Positions 23,402-35,596 of a DNA stretch of 64,000 nucleotides are shown here, one piece after another. This DNA is from Panorpa germanica. Taxonomy: Eukaryota; Arthropoda; Insecta; Mecoptera; Panorpidae. Position 1 is the first letter of the stretch. Every line of letters begins with the position of its first letter. Where the stretch lies: contig OY783209.1 in the NCBI GenBank assembly GCA_963678705.1, forward strand, positions 19,329,311 through 19,393,310, given 5' to 3'. Both the position numbers and the translations under genes were made by a program. Below the pieces are notes generated by a model. It was not told the origin of the DNA and made no database searches. It was given only the letters and a program-made list of their open reading frames with translations.

Positions 23402-23927
23402 AGAATGTGATTAATGACGGTATGTTTTAAATAGAAACCAAGTGAAAGCACTTAGAACTTAAAACCACTGACTGAATATTTGAGGGTGTGTGTTTATTGA
23501 AATTAACCAGGCGTATTCTTAGAATTAAAATAACAAACCTTTTTAAAGTCAAGCTAAAAACTAATGTATAGGACTGAGTATATATTAACTAGAACTTAAG
23601 GTTGTGAATGTATTCATTGTTCTGTTTTTGTAAAGTAAACACCAACGTTTATATTGTATCTTTATTGTATTATTATCATTATTATTATCATCGTTATTAT
23701 TTTATTCAATAAATGTATTAAACCAATTATGTGATTCTTTATCATCCTGACAAACCAACTAAGATATTGCATAGTTGAATATTAATTGAATTGACATTTG
23801 CCCTAAATTAAATAAGAGTACCTTGATTCCACATCAGATTAGCGGATTAATTATTGTTTTCCACATAAGAAGTTGGATAGTTCTCGTTTTCCACATCAGG
23901 ATTGGTATGGTACTCTCGTTTTCCACA
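23332..23927 (+). repeat. Gypsy 3' LTR (596 bp)
   Basis: Reads identical to the 5' LTR. The fused coding frame enters it and stops at 23399-23401. The nearest purine run, CAAAGAGGAG, lies about a dozen bases upstream and not directly against the LTR. Confidence 0.93.
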
Positions 23928-24009
23928 TATATATATATATATATATTTATATATATGTATATAAGTATATATGTATATATGTATATATGTATATATGTAT
24001 ATATGTATA

Positions 24010-24047
<38 letters not shown>

Positions 24048-24055
24048 AATATATA
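23928..24055. repeat. Microsatellite of u5, right part
   Basis: TA/(ATATATGT)n array resuming directly after the Gypsy 3' LTR. Confidence 0.93.
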
Positions 24056-24294
24056 AATTCCTTTAAGTTATTAAGTTATACTGCTGTATGTAGCTTTTTT
24101 GTATGACGATGTTTTAATATTGACAAAATGTACAATAATGTACATAAATTAAAAAATAAACTTGCTAAACCTGAGCACGGTTCAGTTTGACATAAAATAA
24201 ACAAGACTCCGCATAACCGAAAAAACACTAAAGTTCAAAATATCTAGCCAATCGATAAGACTGATTTATATTTAAAGAATAAGAGAATTTTTTA

Positions 24295-25846
24295 TCTACT
24301 ATATAATAATAAGTCGGGTTTTCCTTCCTGACGTTATAACTCTAGAACGCACGAACCGATTTCCACGGTTTTGCATTCGTTGGAAAGGTCTCGGGCTCCG
24401 TGAGATTTATAGCAAAGAAAATTCAGGAAAAATTTCAACAGAAAAGCGGGAAAATCTTTTTTTACATACAGCGCCATCTCTGATACATAGCATAGATACA
24501 AACCAATATTTTAAGTAGATGGCGCCGGTGCGTGATACATTGAATACCAACACAAGTGCTGCTATATATAATATGAAATTAAAATTAATAATAACTAGGT
24601 CGCATGTATACATCATCCTAGAAATGATGAATGTTTTTATTTGCGACTGCTGTTGGTAAATGTACGTGGACCAAAATCATTTGCGCATTTGAAAACTGTG
24701 AATGGCCACCAATGCCAAACATATCGAGGAGTAGCTGTCAAACAATGAATCACGCACCGGCGTGTTTATTGCTAACCACTAATATGAGAGTTCAACTTTA
24801 AAATGATCAAAGTGCTGCACAATTTTCCAAACAATTGTTAGCTGTTGGGAATGGAAAAGTCCCAGTTGATGCGACATCTGGATTAATTACTCTAACCAAC
24901 GACTTTTGCCGATTTGTAGACTCTTAATTAGCTCTTATTGAAAATGTTTTCCCAAACATTAGTAAGAATTATCAGAATTATGCTTGGTTAAGTCAACGAG
25001 CAATTCTTGCCGCAAAGAATAATGATGACACGCACTGAATTTCACCATTCAATCAAAAATTGCTGGCGATTTGGTGACATACAAATCCGTAGATTCCATA
25101 ACAAATCCCGATGATGTAGTAAATTATCCAAAGGAGCTTTTGAACTCTCTGGAGTTACCAGGATTTCCACCACATAACTTGCAACTCAAAGTTGGTACAG
25201 TTATTATGATTTTGCGTAATTTGAATCCACCGCGACTTTGCAACGGTACTCGACTTTCGATAAAAAGACTATTGCCGAATTTGATTGAGGCAACCATTAT
25301 TAACGGAAAGTACGCAGGTGAAAATGTATGTATTTCTCGAATACCAATGATTCCGACTGATCTTCCGTTTGACTTCAAACGATTGCAATTTCCAGTTCGC
25401 CTTGCGTTCGCAATGACAATTAACAAGTCGCAAGGCCAATCGCTTAGTGTTTGCGGGATAAATTTAGAAAATCATTGTTTTTCACATGGGCAGTTATACT
25501 TTGCGTGTTCACGAGTTGGGAAACCATCCGCTTTGTTTGTGTTAACGTCAGACCAAAAAACAAAAAATGTGGTTTACCAAAGAGCACTTCAATGAAACGG
25601 ATAATTTGCGGACAAGTATAACGCTTCGATTCAGTATTTACTTTGGATTCACTTTCATTTACTTAGAGAAGTTCAACTAAATAACACTAATCGAAATGAA
25701 TTCATTACTGTTGTGAAATGAAATAAAATTTTTCCTTTTCAAATATAAAACAAAAAAAAAATTTTCTTTATCTTTTAATCACCAAACGAAATGTTACATA
25801 AAACGAAGCCATCTGATGGCGAAACGGAGTTCGCCGGGTTTGCTAG
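24295..25846 (+). mobile_element. Helitron-2 copy 3 (1,552 bp), upstream of u6
   Basis: Starts TCTACTATATAA and ends with hairpin plus TTTGCTAG between A and T, at the same site and length as copies 1 and 2. It lies about 455 bp before the ATG of u6. Confidence 0.95.
24768..25595 (+). pseudogene. PIF1-type helicase C-terminal fragment in Helitron-2 copy 3
   Basis: As in copies 1 and 2, with two further CAA to TAA stops (in VQLQND, near 24799, and near 24926). The second segment, from 25071, remains open through MTINKSQGQ to TGA 25593-25595. Confidence 0.85.
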
Positions 25847-26301
25847 TATTGTATGTATTTTTGTACTTATAATTTTAATGTTATGTAATAATAAATTTTT
25901 CTACGAGAATATATAGTATGTCCCGTCGGGGTTGTATTTAACCTCTAAATTTGACATTTGAAGATAGTTAGTTGATATTTTATGTTTATACGTAGAGGGC
26001 TACACGTTCAAAGCAAAGTTCATTTACACTATAGCATTCGACAAGGAAGGTTGTTGTTTGCAATTATTTCAACATTTGGTCATCAGAAAACTCAATTGGA
26101 TTTATTGTAATTATATATTAATATTAGAAGAAGTATTTTAAGGTAAAAATATTGTTACTGAATTTCTTAAAAATTATGTATGTGTTTTATATTTTAATAT
26201 TTAAAAATTAATAATAAAATTTTTGTTACAGAAATTTACTTAAATTATAAGAGCAGAGTTCTTTTGCTACTTTTTAATATACACTTAATAAAAATTTATT
26301 A

Positions 26302-27407
26302 ATGTCTCTACTACATAACTTAGTAATAAAACAGGCTGTTCAAGATGACGCTTTTCTGGTTGGAAACCAGAATTTTAAACTGTTAAAAACACTTGGAGAA
26401 GGAGGTTTTGGTACAATTTCACTAGCACGAAAACAAGGTGGTATTAATAATGGACGGTTGTATGCAATTAAAAAAATTAAAAGAAAACAATTACAATCTG
26501 CAAAATCAGAACGTGAATCCTTAGAAGCAATAAGAAATAGACCATTCCTAATGCAGTTACGTTATTTGTTTCAATCAAGTAATAATCTGTACTTAGTGCT
26601 TGACTACTTGGTCGGTGGTGATCTTTTCACTTATCGCCGTAAATTTAATAAAGAAGAAGTTAAATTTATTGTTGGCGAGGTGGTTTTAGCGCTAAGACAT
26701 TTGCATGGACTAGGAATAGCACATCGCGATATTAAACCTGAAAATTTGATGATTGACAACGAAGGACATGTTGTCTCGGTTGACTTTGGGAACGCTATAC
26801 AGTTTTCAAAATTTGATAAAATTAAAAAAACAAAAGTATCCTACCTAATTGGTTCAGTGGGTACATGGCCCCAGAAATAGTACAACTTCAAGAACATGGA
26901 ACGGCTGTAGATTGGTGGGCTCTTGGCATCCTTACTCATGAGTTGTACACAACCTATACACCTTTTAATGCTAATTCCAAAGAAAAAATTAAACAAAATA
27001 TAATAACAAACAAGCCAAGTATTTACGGTAAATTACCAATTGTTGTTGCAAAATTTATAAGGCAGTTGCTGAACAAAAATCAGTACTTGAGGTTGGGCTG
27101 ACAATTTGCTAATGCAAAATTAGTGATGAGAAATGAATTTTTTAAGGGAATGGATTGGGTCGATCTTGAAAAAAAAGGGAGCCCATCTCCTCTAAAACCA
27201 AAAATTCAAAATAAAGAAGATACATCATATTTTGAGACTGTGTTTACTTATGTTGCACCTAAGCATTCTGTTAGTGAATGTTTTGAATGGTACAATGAAA
27301 AGGATTTTGTGCCATTGAATAGCAACGAAGAAGGAAAAGAAAACATAAAAAACAATTGGGATAAATTCGATAAAGAAGTTTCAAATTTCTTAACAAATAG
27401 AAAATAA
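26302..27407 (+). pseudogene. u6: kinase pseudogene, one-base deletion before APE
   Basis: Open from the normal ATG (MSLLHNLVIK) through GEGGFG, the catalytic lysine, HRDIKPEN and DFG. One base is lost in GGTTCAGTGGGTACATGG (intact units have GTGGAGTAC), shifting the frame at about residue 187 and ending at 26880. The downstream frame resumes at APEIV, meets a TGA in GGGCTGACAATT (near 27099), then runs to 27407. Confidence 0.93.
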
Positions 27408-27710
27408 GGAGAATAAATGTAAAAAAAAAAAAAAAAATTTGATGTAATAGTGTTAAAAGTAATTAATAAATAAACACCTATAATGCATGATTATCAGTAA
27501 AATAGGTGTATATGCAATAACTGTACGATATATTATTAAACAAAAATATTTTTGTACATTTAGTTTAAGATAGTTAAATATATTGTAATAAACTTTAAAC
27601 ATTTTTTAAATATAAAATTTATTTTAATAATTATATGAGATTTTCATTTTATTTTGATTTAAAATTAATAAGTTAAAAAAATTAATTTACAATTTAGCAT
27701 TGTTGTTGCA

Positions 27711-27712
<2 letters not shown>

Positions 27713-27754
<42 letters not shown>

Positions 27755-27841
27755 GTATATAAGTATATATGTATATATGTATATATGTATATATGTATAT
27801 ATGTATATATTTATATATATATATATATATACATATATATA
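27713..27841. repeat. Microsatellite of u6
   Basis: TA/(ATATATGT)n array with one ATACAT interruption close to its right end. Confidence 0.95.
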
Positions 27842-28532
27842 AATTCCTTTAAGTTATTAAGTTATACTGCTGTATGTAGCTTTTTTGTATGACGATGTTT
27901 TAATATTGACAAAATGTACAATAATATACATAAATTAAAAAATAAACTAGCTAAACCTAAGCACGGTTCAGTTTGACATAAAATAAACAAGACTCCGCAT
28001 AACCGAAAAGACACTAAAGTACAGAATATCTAGCCAATCGATAAGACTGATTTATTTTTAAGGAATAAGAGAATTTTTTATATTGTATGTATTTTTGTAC
28101 TTATAATTTTAATGTTATGTAATAATAAATTTTTTTACGAGAATATATAGTATGTCCCGTCGGGGTTGTATTTAACCTCTAAATTTGACATTTGAAGATA
28201 GTAAGTTGATATTTTATGTTTATACGTAGAGGGCTACACGTTCAAAGCAAAGTTCATTTACACTATAGCATTCGACAAGGAAGGTTGTTGTTTGCAATTA
28301 TTTCAACATTTGGTCATCAGAAAACTCAATTGGATTTATTGTAATTATATATTAATATTAGAAGAAGTATTTTAAAGTAAAAATATTGTTACTGAATTTC
28401 TTAAAAATTATGTATGTATTTTATATTTTAATTAAAAATTAATAATAAAATTTTTGTTTCAGAAATTTACTTAAATTATAACAGCAGAGTTCTTTTGCTA
28501 CTTTTTAATATACACTTAATAAAAATTTATTA

Positions 28533-29459
28533 ATGTCTCTACTACAAAACTTAGTAATGAAACAGGCTGTTCAAGATGACGCTTTACTGGTTGGAAACCA
28601 GAATTTTAAACTGTTAAAAACACTTGGAGAAGGAGGTTTTGGTACAATTTCACTAGCACGAAAACAAGGTGGTATTAATAATGGACGGTTGTATGCAATT
28701 AAAAAAATTAAAAGAAAACAATTACAATCTGCAAAAGCAGAACGTGAAGCATTAGAAGCAATAAGAAATACACCATTCCTAATGCAGTTACTTTATTCGT
28801 TTCAATCAAGTAATAATCTGTACTTAGTGCTTGACTACTTGGTCGGTGGTGATCTTTTTACTTATCGCCGTAAATTTAATAAAAAAGAAGTTAAATTTAT
28901 TGTTGGCGAGGTGGTTTTAGCGCTAAGACATTTGCATGGACTTGGAATAGCACATCGCGATATTAAACCTGAAAATTTGATGATTGACAACGAAGGACAT
29001 GTTGTCTTAGTTGACTTTGGGAACGCTATACAGTTTTCAAAATTTGATAAAATTAAAAAAACAAAAGTATCCTACCTAATTGGTTCAGTGGAGTACATGG
29101 CCCCAGAAATAGTACAACTTCAAGAACATGGAACGGCTGTAGATTGGTGGGCTCTTGGCATCCTTACTCATGAGTTGTACACAACCTATACACCTTTTAA
29201 TGCTAATTCCGAAGAAGAAATTAAACAAAATATAATAACAAACAAGCCAAGTATTTACGGTAAATTACCAATTGTTGTTGCAAAATTTATAAGGCAGTTG
29301 CTGAACAAAAATCAGTACTTGAGGTTGGGCTGCCGATTTGCTAATGCAAAATTAGTGTTGAGAAATGAATTTTTTAAGGGAATGGATTGGGTCGATCTTG
29401 AAAAAAGAGGGAGCCTATCTCCTCTAAAACCAAAAATTCAAAATAAAGAAGATACATAA
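28533..29459 (+). CDS. u7: C-terminally shortened MSK/JIL-1-like kinase, 308 aa
   Basis: The normal ATG opens 308 codons holding the complete kinase domain: GEGGFG (32-37), AIKK lysine (57), HRDIKPEN (141-148), DFG (161-163), APE (190-192), DWW (204-206) and the FFKGMDW start of the AGC tail. A TCA to TAA change in DTSYF ends it at 29457-29459, 60 codons early. Beyond this the frame also has TGG to TAA near 29590, and CFEW is altered, so the tail is decaying. The protein could still be active because the catalytic residues are present. One change of note is R87L (QLLYSF). Confidence 0.75.
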   Translation: MSLLQNLVMKQAVQDDALLVGNQNFKLLKTLGEGGFGTISLARKQGGINNGRLYAIKKIKRKQLQSAKAEREALEAIRNTPFLMQLLYSFQSSNNLYLVLDYLVGGDLFTYRRKFNKKEVKFIVGEVVLALRHLHGLGIAHRDIKPENLMIDNEGHVVLVDFGNAIQFSKFDKIKKTKVSYLIGSVEYMAPEIVQLQEHGTAVDWWALGILTHELYTTYTPFNANSEEEIKQNIITNKPSIYGKLPIVVAKFIRQLLNKNQYLRLGCRFANAKLVLRNEFFKGMDWVDLEKRGSLSPLKPKIQNKEDT

Positions 29460-29941
29460 TATTTTGAGACTGTGTTTACTGATGTTGCACCTAAGCATTC
29501 TGTTAGTGAATTTTCTAAATGGTACAATGAAAAGGATTTTGTGCCATTGAATAGCAACGAAGAAGGAAAAGAAAACATGAAAAACAATTAAGATAAATTC
29601 GATAAAGAAGTTTCAAATTTCTTAACAAATAGAAAATAAGGAGAATAAATGTAAAAAAAAAAAAAAAATTTGATGTAATAGTGTTAAAAGTAATTAATAA
29701 ATAAACACCTATAATGCATGATTATCAGTAAAATACGTGTATATGCAATAACTGTACGATATATTATTAAACAAAAATATTTTTGTACATTTAGTTTAAG
29801 ATAGTTAAATATATTGTAATAAACTTTAAACATTTTTTAAATATAAAATTTATTTTAACAATTATATGAGATTTTCATTTTATTTTGATTTAAAATTAAT
29901 AAGTTAAAAAAATTAATTTACAATTTAGCATTGTTGTTGCA

Positions 29942-29943
<2 letters not shown>

Positions 29944-29989
<46 letters not shown>

Positions 29990-30058
29990 GTTTATAAGTA
30001 TATATGTATATATGTATATATGTATATATGTATATATGTATATATGTATATATGTATA

Positions 30059-30090
<32 letters not shown>
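29944..30090. repeat. Microsatellite of u7
   Basis: TA/(ATATATGT)n array; one unit reads ATGTTTAT in place of ATGTATAT. Confidence 0.95.
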
Positions 30091-30093
<3 letters not shown>

Positions 30094-30784
30094 TCCTTTA
30101 AGTTATTAAGTTATACTGCTGTATGTAGCTTTTTTGTATGACGATGTTTTAATATTGACAAAATGTACAATAATGTACATAAATTAAAAAATAAACTAGC
30201 TAAACCTGAGCACGGTTCAGTTTGACATAAAATAAACAAGACTCTGCATAACCGAAGAGACACTAAAGTACAAAATATCTAGCCAATCGATAAGACTGAT
30301 TTATTTTTAAGGAATAAGAGAATTTTTTATATTGTATGTATTTTTGTACTTATAATTTTAATGTTATGTAATAATAAATTTTTCTACGAGAATATATAGT
30401 ATGTCCCGTCGGGGTTGTATTTAACCTCTATATTTGATATTTGAAGATAGTTAGTTGATATTTTATGTTTACACGTAGAGGGCTACACGTTCAAAGCAAA
30501 GTTCATTTACACTATAGCATTCGACAAGGAAGGTTGTTGTTTGCAATTATTTCAACATTTGGTCATCAGAAAACTCAATTGGATTTATTGTAATTATATA
30601 TTAATATTAGAAGAAGTATTTTAAGGTAAAAATATTGTTACTGAATTTCTTAAAAATTATGTATGTGTTTTATATTTTAATATTTAAAAATTAATAATAA
30701 AATTTTTGTTTCAGAAATTTACTTAAATTATAAGAGCAGATTTCTTTTGCTACTTTTTAATATACACTTAATAAAAATTTATTA

Positions 30785-31847
30785 ATGTCTCTACTACAAA
30801 ACTTAGTAATAAAACAGGCTGTTCAAGATGACGCTTTACTGGTTGGAAACCAGAATTTTAAACTGTTAAAAACACTTGGAGAAGGAGGTTTTGGTACAAT
30901 TTCACTAGCACGAAAACAAGGTGGTATTAATAATAAACGGTTGTATGCAATTAAAAAAATTAAAAGAAAACAATTACAATCTGCAAAAGCAGAACGTGAA
31001 GCATTAGAAGCAATAAGAAATACACCATTCCTAATGCAGTTACGTTATTCGTTTGAATCAAGTAATAATCTGTACTTAGTGCTTGACTACTTGGTCGGTG
31101 GTTATCTTTTCACTTATCGCCGTAAATTTAATAAAGAAGAAGTTAAATTTATTGTTGGCGAGGTGGTTTTAGCGCTAAGACATTTGCATGGACTTGGAAT
31201 AGCACATCGCGATATTAAACCTGAAAATTTGATGATTGACAACGAAGGACATGTTGTCTTGGTTGACTTTGGGAACGCTATACAGTTTTCAAAATTTGAT
31301 AAAATTAAAAAAACAAAAGTATCCTACCTAATTGGTTCAGTGGAGTACATGGCCCCAGAAATAGTACAACTTCAAGAACATGGAACGGCTGTAGATTGGT
31401 GGGCTCTTGGCATCCTTACTCATGAGTTGTACACAAAATATAATAACAAACAAGCCAAGTATTTACGGTAAATTACCAATTGTTGTTGCAAAATTTATAA
31501 GGCAGTTGCTGAACAAAAATCAGTACTTGAGGTTGGGCTGCCGATTTGCTAATGCAAAATTAGTGATGAGAAATGAATTTTTTAAGGGAATGGATTGGGT
31601 CGATCTTGAAAAAAAAGGGAGCCCATCTCCTCTAAAACCAAAAATTCAAAATAAAGAAGATACATCATATTTTGAGACATTGTTTACTGATGTTGCACCT
31701 AAGCATTCTGTTAGTGAATGTTTTGAATGGTACAATGAAAAGGATTTTGTGCCATTGAATAGCACCGAAGAAGGAAAAGAAAACATGAAAAACAATTGGG
31801 ATAAATTCGATAAAGAAGTTTCAAATTTCTTAACAAATAAAAAATAA
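30785..31847 (+). pseudogene. u8: kinase pseudogene with a 44-bp deletion
   Basis: Open from ATG 30785 through all catalytic motifs to DWWALGILTHELYT, then 44 bp are lost between two ACAA tetramers (GTACACAA|AATATAATAAC), shifting the frame so that translation stops at 31471 after 228 codons. The remaining C-lobe and AGC tail continue in another frame to TAA 31845-31847. It shares NSTEE with u9, its closest relative in the array. Confidence 0.93.
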
Positions 31848-31974
31848 GGAGAATAAATGTAAAAAAAAAAAAAAAAATTTGATGTTATAGTGTTAAAAGT
31901 AATTAATAAATAAACACCTATAATGCATGATTATCAGTAAAATACGTCTATATGCAATAACTGTACGATATATT

Positions 31975-32179
31975 TATTGAAGCAGATATTATATGCACAG
32001 TTATATATTAAATATTTTATTAATCAATAAGTCCTCAGACTAAAATTATACAGAAAGAAATCAGTAAAAATTTCTTATAGACATAAAACAATTGAATTTA
32101 ATATAATAGTTTTATATAAACAAAAACAAAACCAGTTTCAGTAATTTAATTTAAGAATGAATGTATTGTAATTCCAACA
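31975..32179 (-). repeat. Copia 3' LTR
   Basis: Minus strand: from TGTTGGAATTAC (32179) to CTGCTTCAATA (31975). The polypurine tract GAGGGGGTG lies directly upstream on the minus strand. Confidence 0.9.
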
Positions 32180-32208
32180 CACCCCCTCAAGACATTCATT
32201 TCAACAAT

Positions 32209-33381
32209 TTAAATAATTTGAAGTCCCAATCCTTCAGTGAATTTTTCATGTAACTCTCTTGGCAGTGCTTTTGTTAAAATATCCGCAACCATTTCATTAG
32301 TTGATACATGACGTAATTTAATAATTCCTTCATCAACTACATCACGAACAAAATAATGACGAATATCTATATGTTTTGTATGTGCATGATAAATCGAGTT
32401 CATTGCCAGTTGTTCAGCTCCACGATTGTCAATTAATATTTTAATTTTCAAAAATTTTTCTTGCTCTAGTTCAGTCAATAAATCATTTAAATATATTGCT
32501 TCTTTTACAGCTTCTGATAAACTAACATATTCTGATTCAGTAGATGAGAGTGCCACAGTTCTTTGTTTTTGAGATTTCCAGCTCACAGCACCCCCTGCCA
32601 ACATAAATACATATCCAGAATATGATCTTCGATCTTCAAGACAACCTCCCCAATCAGCATCACAGTATCCAATCATAGATTTTGTTTCTTTAGTATAAAG
32701 TATTCCATTTAAATAGGCAGTTACAACATCAAATTGTCTTATTACAAGTTTTAATTCCACAGACAATGCAATTAAAAGTCTCATTGATTCCATTCTTGCA
32801 ACTGGAGCAAAAGTTTGATCATAATCAATACCATATTTCTGACTATAACCTTTTGCAACAATACGAGCTTTTCTTTTTTCAATAAGCCCATCTGATCCAA
32901 ATTTATTTGTTAAAATCATTCGACTTCCCACAACACTTTGACCTTCAGTTAATTTTACAATATTCCAAGTATCATTTTTTAATAAACTTATGACTTCTGA
33001 TTTAATTGCTCTCTTCCACTCAGCACACTCTTGAGAATTAATAGCATCTTCCAATTTAACTTCAGCTACTCCAACAAATATATTATCATTATCATTATCA
33101 TCTTCATTAGAATCAGATTTAATCCTTTCTTTAACTTCACAATTATTAACTTTTGAAGATAATTTTCTGGGACGTCCTTTCAAACCTGTTTTAATTAATT
33201 TTGGTCTTCCTGGTCCTCTTCTTTCTTCTCTAGTATATTCTCTTGAGTTTCTTCTAGGAGTTTCTTGAATAGATGATTGAATACCAGATGAATTTTCATT
33301 TTCTTCATTATCTTCTAAATTTTCTTCTGGAATTCCATCTAAAGTTTCTGTCTCATTACTATTTTTAAATCCTGTTATCAA
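32209..33381 (-). pseudogene. Copia Pol fragment: RT N-terminus joined to RNase H
   Basis: 390 codons. An acidic linker leads to the reverse-transcriptase start (ECAEWKRAI, RIVAKGYSQKYGIDYDQTFAPVA, RQFDVVTAYLNG), then the frame jumps at about 32690 directly to RNase H (GYCDADWGG, LSSTESEYVSLSEA, HIDIRHYFVRD). The YVDD polymerase site and most of the palm are missing. The deletion kept the frame. Upstream it is out of frame with the integrase segment (shift near 33465). Confidence 0.9.
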
Positions 33382-33446
33382 TTCAATCCATGGTTTATTC
33401 TTGTTTTCAAAATCATTAATAATCAGCTGTTTAATCTCTTGGTTCT

Positions 33447-34640
33447 TTAAAACTGTAGTAACATTAAATCAATAAATTTCACATCACGAGCAACAATAAA
33501 TTTTCTCTTTTCTGGTAACCAAATTCTGTATCCTTTTGATTCACGTGGATAACCTACAAAAATTCCTTTCATTGATCTATCAGATAATTTGCCTTCTGTT
33601 GGATCTTTATCTAAGACATATACAGTTGATCCAAATGCTCGTAAATAATTTAAATGAACTTTATCCCTGTTGAACCATCTCTGATAAGGAGTATCTCCAT
33701 TAATACTTCTTGAAGGACATCTGTTTCTCAAATGACATGCTGTAGCTACAGTATCAGTCCAAAACATATCCGATAAATTTGATTGAAGTAATAAACATCG
33801 TCCCATTTCAACTAATGTTCGATTTAAACGTTCAGCAACACCATTTTGCTGAGGTGTTCTTACAACACTTAATCGACGTTGAATACCTTGATTACGCAGG
33901 AAAGAATTTATCTCAGTATTACAATACTCTTTACCATTATCACTTTGAAGATACTTAATCTTCTTCCCTGTCATACGTTCAGCTTGATTTTGATACATTT
34001 TGAAAGCTTCTAGTGCACCACTCTTCTGTTTAAGAAAGTATACTTCACACCATCGAGAATAATCATCAATAAATGTAATAAAATATTTTGCTCCATTCAC
34101 TGATTGTGTCCTAAACGGTCCAACAATATCTGTATGAACTATTTCAAGAAGTTCTTCACTCTGTCGTTCACTTCCTGAAAACGGTAACCCTGTCATCTTG
34201 CCTCGTAGACACACTTCACATCTTGACAAACATTTCAATTGTTCAGAGGTTACTTTACTTGTAGTATTCTGATTAATCACCCGAAATAAATCCTTAGCAT
34301 TTAAATGACCCATACGTTAATGCCACATCAATAACTCAGAATTAGCTTTATCTTCTCCAATACAAGCTTCTTCATTACCTTCTTGTAAATAATAGAGATC
34401 ACCACGCCTTTCAGCAACAAATTTAACATTTCCAGTCATATCCATAATTACAGCTGAATCCTTTTTAAATAGAATTTCATGATCCTTATTAGTAATTTTA
34501 GCAACTGATACTAGATTTGACCTTAAATCTGGTACAAATAATGTGTTTGAAAAATCTACTGACCTCAGCTGTTTACCATTACTAATCGACAAATTAACAG
34601 TACCTTTTCCTTTGATTTCACTATTTGCTTGATTAGCCAA
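33447..34640 (-). pseudogene. Copia protease end and integrase
   Basis: Two segments in one frame separated by TAA 34317-34319 in the zinc-binding start (MWH[stop]RMGH). The integrase shows the HHCC module (GHLNAKD, CEVCLRGK) and the catalytic core HTDIVGPF, FIDDYSRW, LQSDNGKEY and TPQQNGVAERLNR with its D, D and E residues. Such an enzyme would insert the cDNA. It ends at TAA 33447-33449 through a frameshift into the linker before RT. Confidence 0.9.
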
Positions 34641-34673
34641 ATTTATTTTCCCACTAATTTCTTCATTTAAAGA

Positions 34674-35573
34674 CTAAAATAATTGTTTATCACCACATAA
34701 ATGTGTTGTACAGCCACTATCAAGAATCCAAGGTCGACAACTTGGAACACTACCAGCAAATTCAACATTAAATACTGCAAAAGTATCATCATCCGCTTGA
34801 GAACATTGGTTTTCTTGTGTGTATCTATTCTGTCTATCTGGTCTATTTCTTCTGAAATTTGGTTTCAATTGAGTTGGACATTCAGGAGACTTATGTCCTT
34901 GTTTTCCACATTTAAAACAATATCCTTTAAAAATATTTTTGTAACTCGGTTGATTTTCAGCCCTTACATTTCCAGCTAACTCAACAACTGAATTTGAACC
35001 AATTTCACTCTTCTCAAGTATCTTAACCTTAAGAGCTTCAACCTCCAAGAGTTCATCACGTGATTTCATAGCACATTTAAAGCCTTCATAGCTATCTGGT
35101 AGACTATATAATAACATTACAGACAATAAATCTTTATTCACTTCAATATCCATAGCTCCAAGTCAATCAACTATATCCGAAAACTTGTTTACATGATCCC
35201 TGACATCACCACATTCAGACATCTTGTGAAGCATAAGTTGCTTAAGTAATAAAGCTTTTCTTGCAGGTCCTTTGGAAGCATAAACTGAGGCAAGATTTTG
35301 CCAAACTTCATGAGAAGTATTACAACCTCGGACATGCTGCAATTCCGTTGAACTAATTGCTAATATTACTTCTGACTTAGCTTTACGATCAATTTTTATC
35401 CATCCATTTCTTTCTTCTTGATTATTTTCCGCAGCAACAGGAATCGGTTTTTCACCACTGACATATTCCCACAAATCATTTTTGATCAATAGCGCCTCAA
35501 CATGAATTTTCCAGGCTTCATAATTGTCCTTACTCAACAGCTCAAATCTTGTAGCACTCACTGATGTCGTCAT
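34674..35573 (-). pseudogene. Copia Gag and protease start
   Basis: From ATG 35573: a UBN2-type Gag region (NYEAWKIHVEALL, VWQNLASVYASKGPARKALLLKQL), interrupted by TGA 35163-35165 in the same frame, then a CCHC knuckle CFKCGKQGHKSPEC and the aspartic protease start WILDSGCTTHLCG. TAG 34674-34676 ends this segment, again without a frame change. Three in-frame stops in an element with identical LTRs is notable. Confidence 0.9.
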
Positions 35574-35580
35574 ATTAATT

Positions 35581-35596
35581 GCCTGGGCCCATAACC
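35581..35596 (-). other. Copia primer-binding site
   Basis: Minus strand GGTTATGGGCCCAGGC directly after the 5' LTR matches the Copia-type site for an internal initiator tRNA-Met fragment. Confidence 0.85.

Larger units (their letters stand above)
20347..23927 (+). mobile_element. Gypsy-type LTR retrotransposon, internally deleted
   Basis: Two 596-bp LTRs that read as identical flank an internal region with Gag, protease and an integrase tail on the plus strand. The LTRs start TGTGAAA and end TTTTCCACA. The target is the TA microsatellite of u5, so a TATA target duplication is likely but cannot be told apart from the array. Reverse transcriptase, RNase H and most of integrase are gone without breaking the frame. 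Identical LTRs mean a very recent insertion. Confidence 0.95.

Noticed and set aside
9320-25846. Three independent Helitron-2 insertions
   Set aside because: Identical position, length and shared frameshift show a single insertion copied with the unit.
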